64,000 bases of DNA from Larus michahellis (Eukaryota; Chordata; Aves; Charadriiformes; Laridae): contig NC_133897.1 in the NCBI RefSeq assembly GCF_964199755.1, forward strand, positions 118,243,579-118,307,578, written 5' to 3'. Positions 13,359 to 25,359 of this stretch are shown here, in pieces (position 1 is the stretch's first letter; every line of letters starts with the position of its first letter). The position numbers were made by a program, and so were the translations under genes. The notes beneath the pieces were generated by a model. The model was not told where the DNA came from. It searched no databases and worked only from the letters and a program-made list of their open reading frames with translations.

Positions 13359-15807
13359 GTAGCACCCTGTCCAGCTTTCCTGCCCTTGATCACTCCTGAT
13401 ATCCCTCATCCCCAGGGGCTGTCTAACCTTTATGTCATGCCTATGGCAGACAGAAACTCCCACAGTTTCACTGAAGCTAAATATTACTTAAATTCTCAGT
13501 TATTCCGGTGTCCCTTAACAGAAACTTTGCAAGGCAATTCAATGCGGTAACTTTTGTCTCACCAATAAACTTCTTTTTATGTTAAAAAGGGTATTTTGAT
13601 CTAAATGACAGAGGCTGGGCCGGATTCTGCCTAGTTTTTAAGCCAACAAGGTGGTGGGGAGCCAGGGCACACTTGAGCTTTCACTTTCTTTCACTGCCCA
13701 ATAATGGGACAAATATAGTCTAGAAACTTCAAAAAAGGAGAGAGGGGAAAACCAAAGGGACAGTTTTCAGTTTTTAAAACAATTCCAGTACCAGTTGAAA
13801 TCAACCCCATTGTGCCATGAAATTCACTGAGATCAGAACGTCTTTTTCGCTGTGATTCCTCTGGCCTAGCATTGCAAAATGCAAAAAAGAAAAAAAAAAG
13901 ATTTTCTGAAGAAAATCCACCTGGTATTGCTGGTTACCCATGTAGAGTACCTATGACAAAAACCCCACTTCCCTCTGTCGCTGAATTATTGTTTCTCACT
14001 GATGTTAAGAAAACAACCTGGAGATTAGCCATTGATAAATGGTTTATATTTCCTCAAAGGTAAGTTTCCCATTTTACGCTGCAATTCAGACAATCGAGCC
14101 TATGTCAGATTGTCAGTAACGCGTGACAATAGTTTCCTGTAACAAATAGGCCATGTTCCAGTACGCACATTCCACTTGCATTAATCCTTGTACTGCTTTG
14201 TGTTTAAAATATAAGAAGCAGGCACGATTGGAAAAACAACAAAGATATCATCTAAGCAGTAAGTATATAAGTGTGCAGAATTCTTAGAAACCAGCATTGC
14301 TGATACTGGGCTGTCCCAGGGTCTTCTCGGCATGTAGGAAAGATTGGATCTTGGCACCCTAAAAAAGAGAATAAAGTAACTCACATGTGCTGACAAAACT
14401 CGAGAGCTGAGGATTTAACCCCTGCTGCCTGCAGTGAAGAAAATGGAAGTAGCACATTGCTTCTGCAAGGAGATATAACCTCTTCCTCCCCCCTGCTCTC
14501 ACCCCAAAATAGGCAACATACATCTATTTCGTTGGCCTTTTACTGAGGAGCAGCTCGGTACATGGCTGCACAGGGGAAGCAGCAATTTTCTGCGTGGACA
14601 ACAAGCACTCCCTGTTCCCTCCAGCACAGACATTTAGGCTGCAGGACCCTTGCCAGCCCAGTTTATAAAACAGGGGAACCTGTTGCATCCCTTGGTTCTC
14701 TGTGCCCCCACGGAATAGGCAGTTCTTTGAAGAATCCTAAAACACAGAACCTAAAGAGCAACAAACCGATGAAAGGAGAAAGCACAACTTGACAAATTCT
14801 TCTCTCACCTACACTGAGATCATCCATTTCAGGATAGAAAATAATTTTATGCACTTCGTTAGTCCAATATTTTCACCTTAATATATAATGAGGAAGTCTG
14901 CTTAAATGGTAGCAGAGCCTAGATCAATACCTCAGATGTGGTTTAACACCTCATGCTTTTGTTTCGGTACCTTTCAAAGCATAACTCAAATATGAGTCCC
15001 TGATATTTGTTCTTAGAACTAATCATATTCCTCTATTTGCTTGAATATGAGCCAGGAATGAACTACAGACATGAGTGTCAGAAAAAAATATGCAACCGGA
15101 GGTACATATACACTGTTTGTTCACTATTCCATACATATTTTAAATTGCCTGGAGTGGGGGAAGGTGTTCTCTCAGATTTTCATTTAGCTCACACATCTTC
15201 ACTTACTGAATTCAAAAGGGATTTGTTAGACAGTACTCTTTGCTGTCTTTCAGGTTCTTATTTGCTGCCATTTTAGAGAGCATACTGTCTGGTCCTGACT
15301 GTGTATGAGTCAGCCCAGTTATAAGAAGGTAGGTGGAGAGTCTGTATTTGGGCCAGCTAAGGAGAGTGATGGTTACCTGGTTAGTTTTGGCTAGAAATAT
15401 GTTGTCAGGTGTTTTTTTCCTTATAAATGTGGTTTTGTTAATTCTAGAAGGTGCAGCAGAGTTATTTTTCTCAGTGTTGGGCCAAACAAAGAATGGCTTC
15501 ACCAACGTGTTCTGATTTTGCATTTATAGGTGCTTATATAAGAAGAAAACCACATTGTTGATTTGCAAATAGAAACACTCAAGGCCTCCACACTGTACAA
15601 GTAGATCCATTTGTATAACTCCAGATCAAATTCCAATTATTTTACTTTCCAAAAAGCATCTGTTAAAATATGATTTATTTCCTAAAGAAGAAAATACTGG
15701 GAGAACTTCCACAAGGGATAGTAGGACAGTCCCTTTTAGATATCTGAATTACATAGCACCCAATTCATTTACACACTTTATCTGTACAAGCATCAGTTTT
15801 AGAGGAC
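13359..15807. other. Intergenic, no gene seen
   Basis: No exon, RNA gene or mobile element is recognised between the A tract and the CR1 insertion. Confidence 0.7.
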
Positions 15808-16425
15808 ATGCTCCAGGTCAGGCTTGCTAACGTGGCCAGCAGGAGTAGGGAAGTGATCGTGCCTCTGTACTTGGCACTGGTGAGGCCTCACCTCGAGAGC
15901 TGTGTTCAGTTCTGGGCCCCTCTGTACAAGAGGGACATTGAAGTGCTGGAGCGTGTCCAGCTGGAGAGCTGGAGAGCTACCAGGCTGGTGAGGGGTCTGG
16001 AGACCAGGTCATATGAGGAGAGGCTGAGGGAGCTGGGCATGTTTAGCTTGGAGAAGAGGAGGCTGAGGGGAGACCTCATTGCCCTCTACAACTACCTGAA
16101 AGGAGGTTGTAGAGAGGTGGGTGTTGGCCTCTTCTCCCAGGTGAATAATGACAGGACCAGAGGAAGTGGTCTGAAGTTGCGGCAGGGGAGGTTTAGATTA
16201 GATATTAGGAAGAATTACTTTACTGAAAGAGTGATCAGGCACTGGAACAGCCTGCCCAGGGAGGTGGTTGAGTCACCATCCCTAGAGGTGTTTAAGAAAC
16301 ATCTAGATGTGGCACTTCAGGGCATGCTCTAGTGACAGAGATTGTAGGGGGGTTTTTTGTGTGTGTATGGTTGGACTCGATGATCTCATCCTTTCCAACC
16401 ATGAAGATTCTATGATTCTATGATT
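15808..16425 (+). mobile_element. CR1 LINE, 5'-truncated, 174-codon open reverse-transcriptase C-terminus
   Basis: The open frame at 15808-16332 encodes the conserved end of CR1 ORF2: [50 protein letters not shown] and [18 protein letters not shown]. The frame is unbroken, so the copy is relatively young. The apparent ATG is fortuitous, because the element is truncated upstream. The 3' UTR follows and ends in attctatgattctatgatt. The fragment lacks the polymerase catalytic core and the endonuclease, so it cannot move by itself. Confidence 0.95.
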
Positions 16426-16887
16426 TCTGCCCCCTTTGGGGAGCCATGGAAGAATACAAATGAATCCCACACATGGGATATGAGGAAGTTTCAATAGATT
16501 AACTTAGGTCTCATCAATACATGGTAACCACTGCCAAGTGGACTAAGGAATGACATCAGAGCTCACTAGTTAGTCCACTTTGAAAGTATGATATACTTAT
16601 GCTTATTACAAGCGTTAGTTCAGAAGGGACTAGGGCAAAGTAGCTAGAGCACTGTAATTTCACACCTTAGCTTACTTCTTTCTAACCTTCCTATGTCAGA
16701 CACACCAATGAAAGGTGAGATTTTAAACTGACTGCACTGAGCAAACCCAAAAAGTTGTCTGGTCACTGAAGTTCACATTCAAACTAGACATCCTGGCTTA
16801 CTTTAGCTGATTATTGGAAATCAATATAAGTGGTTGCAGATGAATTTGGTCTAGCATAACTGAATGATTTAAAAAGCCCTTCTATGC

Positions 16888-17345
16888 TGAAATCATAGAA
16901 TCATAGATTGGTTCAAGTTGGAAGGGACCTTAAAGATCACCTAGTTCCAATCCCCCTGCCATGGGCAGGGACACCTCCCACTAGACCAGGTTACTCAAAG
17001 CCCCATGCAACGTGGCTTTGGACACTTCAAGGAATGGGGCATCCACAACTTCCCTGGGCAACCTGTTCCAGTGTCTCAACACCATCACAGTAAAGAATTT
17101 CATACTAATATCTAATCTAGATCTACCCTCTTTCAGTTTAAAACCATTAGCCCTCATCCTATCGCTACACTCCCTGATAAAGAGTCCCTCCCCATCTCTC
17201 CTGCAGGCCCCCTTTAGGTACTGGAAGGCTGCTATAAGGTCTCCCTGGATCCTTCTCTTCTCCAGGTGGAGCAACCCCAACTCTTTCAGCCTGTCTTCAC
17301 AGGAGACGTACTCCAGCCCCCTGATCATCTTCCTAGAAATCCTGT
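16888..17345 (-). mobile_element. CR1 LINE, 5'-truncated, inverted relative to the 15.8-kb copy
   Basis: It begins on the plus strand with aatcatagaatcatag, the reverse complement of the CR1 tail, then 'ttggaagggaccttaaagat' and 'gggacacctcccactagacc'. On the minus strand an open frame (17328-16981) reads EDRLKELGLLHLEKRRIQGD and HWNRLPREVVDAPFLEV, the CR1 ORF2 C-terminus. It belongs to a different CR1 subfamily from the neighbour at 15808. Confidence 0.95.
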
Positions 17346-17852
17346 AGTATCTCTTTTCTCAGACCGCATGACTCAGAATCCTGATGAGCTATCGGCTGGA
17401 TTCTGGTCTTGTCTTGGGTGGAGGCTCAGATAAAGGCAGCCTGAGCCATCAGTCATGACACAACTGCCTTCTGTCAGGAGCTTATGGAAGCATCAGAAAA
17501 AATACATTTTCCTTAAGGCAAATTCCCACTTCCCTCAGAATTTTCAGAAGCTCATAAGTACTTATGGAAACAACAATACATACATTGTGTCTGTATTGTA
17601 CTTTCTTTTTTGATCACTAGAGTATTGAAAACACTGTGGTGTTATGCACAGCACAGTAACCACAGTGCAAAAAGAAATTTGACTGGCATCACGTAACAAA
17701 AAATCACTTCAAAGTTTAAATCTTTCCTGTGCAGGTGAAGAGTTTATGTTTTAGCTATATAGCTTTCCTGAGGGAGGAAAATAAATCTAACACAAAAGAC
17801 ATTGTTAAATCACAATTATCTTTTCTCTGTTTGTTTTTTCAGTTGATCCCGT

Positions 17853-18133
17853 CTCTTCAGTGATAAACAGGCTGGGAATGAGGAAAATGTATTGTGTCAT
17901 TTCGAGAATTAGTCCAGTAATGAGCTTACATTGTAGCTGTAAGTCCATTATACAGTTTCCTTATGAAATTAAGGCCTGAACAGCATTCATTATCACTCTT
18001 CAGTGATAAACAAGCTGGGAATGAGGAAAATGTATTGTGTCATTTCGAGAATTAGTCCAGTAATGAGCTTACATTGTAGCTGTAAGTCCATTATACAGTT
18101 TCCTTATGAAATTAAGGCCTGAACAGCATTCAT
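17853..18133. repeat. 143-bp tandem duplication, two near-identical copies
   Basis: Copy 1 (17853-17990) and copy 2 (17996-18133) are 138 bp each and differ at one base by eye (caGgctggg against caAgctggg), with a 5-bp spacer tatca. The near identity means a recent or still-polymorphic event. The unit is not a CR1 piece and I do not recognise it. Confidence 0.95.
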
Positions 18134-21100
18134 ATCGTATTAAATAAGGTTTTGGTTACTGTGCATGTGCTAGTTTCATAAAAGTTTCATCCCTTTCATA
18201 TATTGAAAACGTCAGATATGCTACCACTGATGGGTTTGTTTTAAAATGAAACATAGGTTTTGTTTAAAAAATAATCCTGTGGGCCCATCACTTTTGCCTC
18301 CCCTGCCAAGCTTTGCCAGTACTTCAGCTACCCTAATACACTGTTTGTGGAATGTGCTATTATATTAATTTAATAATTTTGGTTTAAAAGTTCCTTTTGA
18401 TAAAGCACAGAATTTTTTAAGAAGATTATTTCACTGATGCTCTCCACCAAGAAAAACAACAAACACTTTCATTGGCACAACTGTGAGACAACGGCAAACT
18501 TGGCTTCTAGATAAATCAAGAAGGGGTGCGACAGCCTCTTCGCCATTCATGAGAGTCAGGGCTCCAGCTGTGTGTCTCAGAGGAGGGTGGTCAGAAGCTC
18601 TGCAGAGAGCTGTGCTGGGCACTACCACACCTTCTCGCATCTCCCGCTGCTCTTCCCCTCCCTCTGCCAGAAGCTACCTCCTCCTAGGATGCTCAGAAGG
18701 TAGCTGATCTATATTTTACGCAGGATAAAGAAGAAATATTGGATGAGGCATAAAAACAAGCCCCTCTGTTCATCCCATTTCAATAATGCTGCCATAGTAG
18801 TGTGAACTTTTTTCTTTTAAAGTCCTGAGAGAGCTGGCAACAGGTTAGGCAATGAAGATTTGACTCTGTTGAAGTTGCTGAATATAAACAACCAACCATA
18901 GATGACAGAAGTTGAAGAAATGAGAGAGGAAGAGAAGGAGATCAGACGATACAAGTAGGACCAATTCATCTCCCCGATAGTTACTTGAATTTTAACAGAA
19001 ATTACTTTAGTTCAGTGTGATTGAGCCAAGACATAAATAACTGCTCAGACATTTAAGTGGGGACAGTGAATACCTGTTAAGGGGTCACGAAATGGAATTT
19101 AATATAAGAAACAATGACAAATAAGACCCAAAAAAAAGGCTTTCAAAAGTTAGCAGTCTTTTTCTCTTCATACAAAGAGCAAATAACAGGAATATGAGAA
19201 AAGAACCAGTTTCTTTTTTATTATGGAGATCCATAAGAAACACAGAACATTGGTAAGGAATCAGACATAAGAGCTATATAAACAACAGTTTCCATGGGTT
19301 TTCTATAGGTTACTCGATTGTTCTGGGAGTGACTGCTTTTGAAACAACAGCAGTTAACTTCAGATTCAGCATCCCTTCTCACAGCACCTTGTAATTTCAA
19401 TATGTTGTAGCTTGCAAAGTGGATTAAAAAGCTATTTTGGAGATAGACTGATGAAGCAAGACTGGTCTTATTTCTCTGTACTCGAGATACACATTTGTAG
19501 CCCTTGACATATTACTGTCATTTAACCTTAGAAGCGCTGTCACTAAGGAAGGGTAAGACCTTAATATGATGAAGTGTGTTTCATTAACAATGTTCTTATG
19601 ATCCCTCTTTTCTGACATGCAAGACAGTACCTCAGCCCGTTTCAAGACAAAAGGACACATTTGACACATAGTGTTACTTGACAGGCAAGAGGCATGATGG
19701 AAAAACCCTACAATGTAGCTGGGGAATCTGCCAGTTAATGGGTTTATCTAAGCACAAGGCATTACTAAACAGTATGCTTTCCTGCTTATTGCAATGGGAT
19801 GCTGCTAGACCTCTCCCATAGAATCAAATTCACCAGAGGTAGATGGTCACTGGATTACAGCCGGCTAGCAATCTGCTGGATGATGTGCTGAACTGATACG
19901 GGTATACTAACAGTTCAAGTCACAAGCTGAAGGTCAAAGCTGGAGGCTTGATGGGTCTGTGTCTTCATTTGCTGCTTTTATCATGCAAGGCCTGGAAGGG
20001 TTTCTCAGGTTACAATAAAGCATGGTCCTGCATTCTGTATACTGACCAGCACCCCAGGGGAAACTCAAGTTTATCTTTTCCCCTTGCTTCAAAAAGCAAG
20101 TAGCTCCCTCAACAGCACAAGCCAGACACAGATACTGGAACGGTAATTTTTTCAAAATATTGTTTGATTATTTTATCACACAAGAAAGGTAGCATAAGAG
20201 GATTAAAAATCTGGCTTCAGTAAAGTCATTAGCAAAGCTCCTTCTAACTTCCAAAGTCCAGAATTTTACCTGAAAGATATTAATTGCAAAAGTCTGCTTT
20301 TCTTTTGGTAAGTTGGAACCTACATTTACTTCCATCTAGTATTTTCCCAATACTCTCCTGCTCTTGCTGTTTCTAAATACAAGAATCATGACAAACCAAC
20401 AAAGCTTTAAGTATTGGAAGAGAAAATGCTGCGACAAAAAACTGCTGAATGAAGTAACAGAATGTAAAAGTGGTTGGGTTTCTCTTGGTGTTCTGAATTC
20501 TGAAGAGGCTTAATAACAAAGTGGTACTTTAAGTTTCTAACAAAAGATGTTTTCTCACTAATATTAAGTTTCAAACCAAAAATATATTTTCTTACTAATA
20601 CTCAAAGCACCAGAAAGCAACAAATACATACTCTTTTTTTTTTAAAAAATAGACCTAGTGAATAATCTTGGGAAATTTTAGTGAGTCCTTCTTCAGTATT
20701 GATTTAAACTATCATTACATTTAGCAACATGAAACACAAAGAGAAATCTAATATGCTAAGGACATTTCAGCAAGCCTCCTGCAATAGAAAACTGTAGCTT
20801 CTTACTAAAACTATCTGATATATTAGTAAAACAGCAGATAAATGAGTAGCAGATAATTAACTTGGCTTTTCCAAGGTCTTTGACAAAGGACTGCAGAAGA
20901 GGCTGTATGTACAAGCTAAATCATCATGAGGTGGGAAAGCAATTCTCATGTTTAAAGAAACTGAAGATGTAGAAGACAAAATGGAGAAATAAAATATCTA
21001 ATGTCAGCATGGAAAAATATAACTGTGAGGTCCCTGATATCTCATGCTTCCATGTCTTCATATAGGAATCCTGTTGCTTAATACAGTACCATCTGAAAAA

Positions 21101-23257
21101 TAAGACAAATAACAGAAAAATATTTATTATTCAGACACCCAAACAATTACAGCAATGCCACTTCTGGTTCGTGCTTTATAAGTCTCTTTATAGCAAATAC
21201 ACACTCTTCTGTAAAGATTAACGTCCACAAAAAAGGCAAAGTATTCCTAAATGTCAGTAAGAGGATAAGCTGCAATGCTTCATAATAATAATTCAAATCT
21301 GGTCAAATATAGACAATAGACAAGAAGAAAACCCAATGACAAGGGATATTGTTAGTTTAGTCTGTGGCAGTCTTTTCTGAAGTAAGTAATAACCAACCAC
21401 TCTCTATATAAAAAGAGTGCTGGAAAGGACTATTCATAGGGAGGACTTCCTTGAATTAGACAAAAATGGAGGCTCCAGCCATTCCTGCAATATCATTTCA
21501 GAGTAACTCTTCCAGTGTAATGGACTGAGGTACTTGTGCAACTTTGTATTTTCTTTCTTTCCGTCCTTCTCTCCAAAAGCAGAAGGGAATGTTGGAATTT
21601 CCTAGGAATTAATTCTTCTCCTACATTTCCTTACAACATTCCTGTAGCATTACATCCCAATACAAGACCTCTCTACACCCAAAAGTTCACAAAACTGATT
21701 TCCCTTCTTGAATTACTGAACTGGACCAACTGTTAAAGACAGTCTTGAGAATTGTGGAGAAAGAGGTAGACTGAAGAATTCAGCGCTTTTCCCTCTCAGA
21801 GAAAAATAGCCAAGCTTTTATATCAGGCTTACTCTTGTAGTGAAAATAGTGATAGTTCTCTTATAATTTTTTTTGATATCTTGCCAGTGCCAAGCCCTGC
21901 TGTCTCAGGTGAGGTAAATGAAAAATTGTCGTCATCAGCAAATTAGTTGCAACAAATTATAAACCTGTTCTTGATCAGAAAAACATCAAAAAATGCATTC
22001 TTTGGCTCACTTTGAGGCATTTTTCTCTAGCTAGCCTCTAGGTCAGAAACAAACTGTTGCTACCTCTCCAAGGTAGGACTTGGCCTATTTTTCAATATGC
22101 CCTTTATGAACCAATAGTCTCCCTGTCCTTACACTGCTACACAACCAGTCAAGAGGAGAGAGATATTACCTAATGCTGATAGGGGTGTGGGGGCATGTGT
22201 GTTATCTGAATTTGTTTGTGAAAGTACTGAGCAGCTTTTGATAGCTACGGGGAGGTATGTTGTAAACTCTCTGTAATGAATACTTGTAGACATGAATGTT
22301 TGTGCATACCTTCACTATATGAACAAGTTGAAGCCTGCACCATTTAGATTGTCTTACTTTTCAGAATTGCACCTCTCTGAGCCTCTTCTCCTGAAGAAGA
22401 TTTTATGTGATCATTGTATAAATTGGAAGAGTTCACAGATGAGCATTATGTGACTCTTCTTGAGCTGGAGATGACAACTTATAATTTATTCTCAATTGGA
22501 AAAGCATTTAATAATAGGTTTGATTTGAAAGAGCATTCATCTGTAAGATCTCTTTATTGCAAATTCTATTTGAAATAAGAGAGAATTCAGTACTTCAGGT
22601 AATTATACTGCCTTCTTTAGGACGAAAAGCAATGTCTCTCACAGAGAACTCCGAGCAAGTCTGATACTACAATATTTATTTCTGTGTATATGTATTTTTA
22701 GAACCCCTATGAGTTACAAGGCTGAGAACAACAGTCAAGTGATGCTTATCCAAGGATGTGTTGGTACATACAATGGGTTTTTTGTTCTATACCTTTGCTT
22801 TTTAACTTATGAAAAAATTAATTCCTGTAACTTGTGGAAGTGAATATAAAAGCCCAATTTAAGGTCTCAACCCTGACAGCAACCCTATATGAGAAGTCCC
22901 TACTGATGAGAAGCCCCTACTGAATCTGTAAGGTGTGTACATGGTTTTGGTTTGGGGGAGCAAGAGGTTGGAGAGGAGAAAAGGTTTTCAAACTCTTCTT
23001 TAAGCTACCAAGTCAAAGGAAGAGATAACAGAAATCCATTTTATCCCTATACTCTTCAGACTCCAGTAAACAGTTAAATGGCAAGCCCAATGTCTTTTAA
23101 AGGTCCACCATCAGATTCACTACAAGGATCCAGGCTCAATCTGTAGAAAAGGTTATCAAGAAAGCTGGCATTGATTCTATCTATTTAAAAATGGTCAAAA
23201 TGTTCTTTCCTCAGCCCTGGTGTTTCCATGATGAGCTCAGGATGGAGGACATAAAAT

Positions 23258-23281
23258 TTCAGAATTTTACGAAATTCTGAA
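23258..23281. repeat. Perfect 10-bp hairpin, 4-nt loop
   Basis: The arms ttcagaattt (23258-23267) and aaattctgaa (23272-23281) flank the loop tacg. Confidence 0.85.
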
Positions 23282-25246
23282 TTTTTTCAAATTCAGTACT
23301 TTTTATGAAACCAGCTGACATAGCTGGAAAGAGTAGACCAGCTCTGAAGAACACCAGCCCTCCTTAAGTCTATTATGCAAGCAGAACCTTTTCCACATTG
23401 TATAGTCTAACAGCTATTTTGGGTGGTAATTTACCTGTGTTAATCAGTTACGCAGTTTATCCAATTATGTGACACTCATAAAAACAAATTGTAGGCATTG
23501 TTTCCAGCCACAGTACATTCACATTGGACAGGGATTTACAGTTCAAGATGTAGTGCCTGTGGAAAGGGCTTTAGGGTCTTTAAAAACTTCAATTTTATAT
23601 GGCACCAAGACTGTGGCATATCCAGGACCAAATGTCTCCATCGCATTTGGCACTAATGCTCAATTATTCAGTATAGCCTACTGAATCACCAAAACCACTT
23701 CCTGCAGTGGACTTTTTATAAATCTCTTATCCAGGTACTGACCAAGCCCAGCCCTGCTTAACTGTATGAAATCATAGCCTAAGGTGGTGTGACTGCAAGC
23801 ACAAACAGCGTACATCTGTCATTTCAGCTCAGTTAGTAATCCAGTTGCCTTCTTCAGAATTAAGCCTTCCTTTCAAGGCTGTCATAAGATGTAGTCTTAC
23901 AAGGGTTACTTTCCTGTAGTAAAATAATCTGAGTAGAGTATATTCAAATATGAGCATTTTTTCTTTTATGTATTCTGGTCAATAATGAGAAAACTGCCCA
24001 TGTTGCACAACACTGGTTGAATTTAATGGTAACTTCCTGTTCTGGCCACTATTTGTCTAGGAACTATTATTAAAATGGGTAAGTAAGAAAAGAAGATCCA
24101 AAAAAGGATAAATGATACCACTGTGGGATCATTTTATGAAAAAACACAGGTTTCTACAGTTACTCAGAGCCTTTGACAACATTCAATAGAAACAATTTTT
24201 TCAAGCCTGAGTGTTTAAATTCAGGTGCCTAAATAAAAAATAAAGGAACTTGCCTAAGCATAGGTTTAGCAGACTGATTGTATGTACCCATGATCACAGT
24301 TCCAGAAGCGTTAAACTTCTATGACTCCTATTGGTTTTAGTCAACATCTCTGACAATCACAGGAGGAGATCTGAAAATTATGGTCTATATTTGTATTTAA
24401 AAAAAAAAATAGTAACTTTACACAGATGCAGGCTTCTGTTGGGGCATATCCTGATCTCTGCCTACAGCTTGAATAATTATGCTATATGCAGGACTGATGT
24501 CTAAGTATTCTTGCCCCCCAGCCATGAACAAGAAGCAGCGCAGCTGCTCCTGCAGCCCATGTGCAATTGTAACAGGGCAGCTGCTGTATCCTTTGTGGAA
24601 GGAGGGTGCTGCCTCCCAAGTAGTTCCTCATGGTTATGGAAGCAGGCTCCATACACTCCATGTTCTCTGACCTGTTTCACCTTGAAATATCCTGTGCAGT
24701 GATTCAGGGTGAGTTTGCACTGACCTCGGGCTCCACCGAAATAATGAGGTGGATATTACATGTGCAAGCTCCCAGTGTCCTGTCTCCCACATGTAACAAA
24801 ACTATGCTGAATCCTATACATACAGTATGTATTCTTAAACACTTAAAGCAGGACTGGAAATAAATCTGAATTAGAGCATAATTTGGGGCTTTTTTTAGCT
24901 GGTCACACTAAAGATTTGGTGTTATTTGATTATAATAAGTCTGTACAGTTAGTGTTATAAAAAAAAGGTATTTTCTTTCCTGTTTCTCTTTGTACTTATG
25001 CTGGGCAAGACCTCTAGCCCAGTGCATCTGCATATAAAATGAAAGAAAATTTATAACAATAAGATCTTGCTACACTTAACAAGGATGTATCACACCCCCA
25101 CCCCTCAGTAAATTATTTTGCTGGAGGCTACATCATTTTCTCTGAGTAGTATGTTGGGAGTTGACAGAGGCGTGAATAATTCACCGTGTATGAAGCCTCC
25201 CGGAGCAGAGCTGAGCTGCAGCATGTTGGGCCAGCCTTTGATGCAG

Positions 25247-25359
25247 ACTGGTTGGGCAGGTTCCTGGGCGCCCCGGGAACCGGTCTGACGGGCCTGTTAT
25301 GCCAACAAATTCTGGTATGATTCCATGCTCTCCAGAATGCAGAAACCTGCCCAGCCAGT
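25247..25359. repeat. Nested inverted repeats in a GC-rich patch
   Basis: Outer arms actggttgggcaggtt (25247-25262) and aacctgcccagccagt (25344-25359) pair at 15 of 16 positions, the remaining pair being G-T. An inner hairpin, ggttcctggg (25259-25268) with cccgggaacc (25272-25281), has one G-T pair and shares GGTT with the outer arm, so the two stems compete. Confidence 0.75.

Noticed and set aside
15808..16332. 174-codon open frame as a host gene
   Set aside because: The text is the C-terminus of CR1 ORF2 and is followed by the CR1 3' UTR and terminal repeat.
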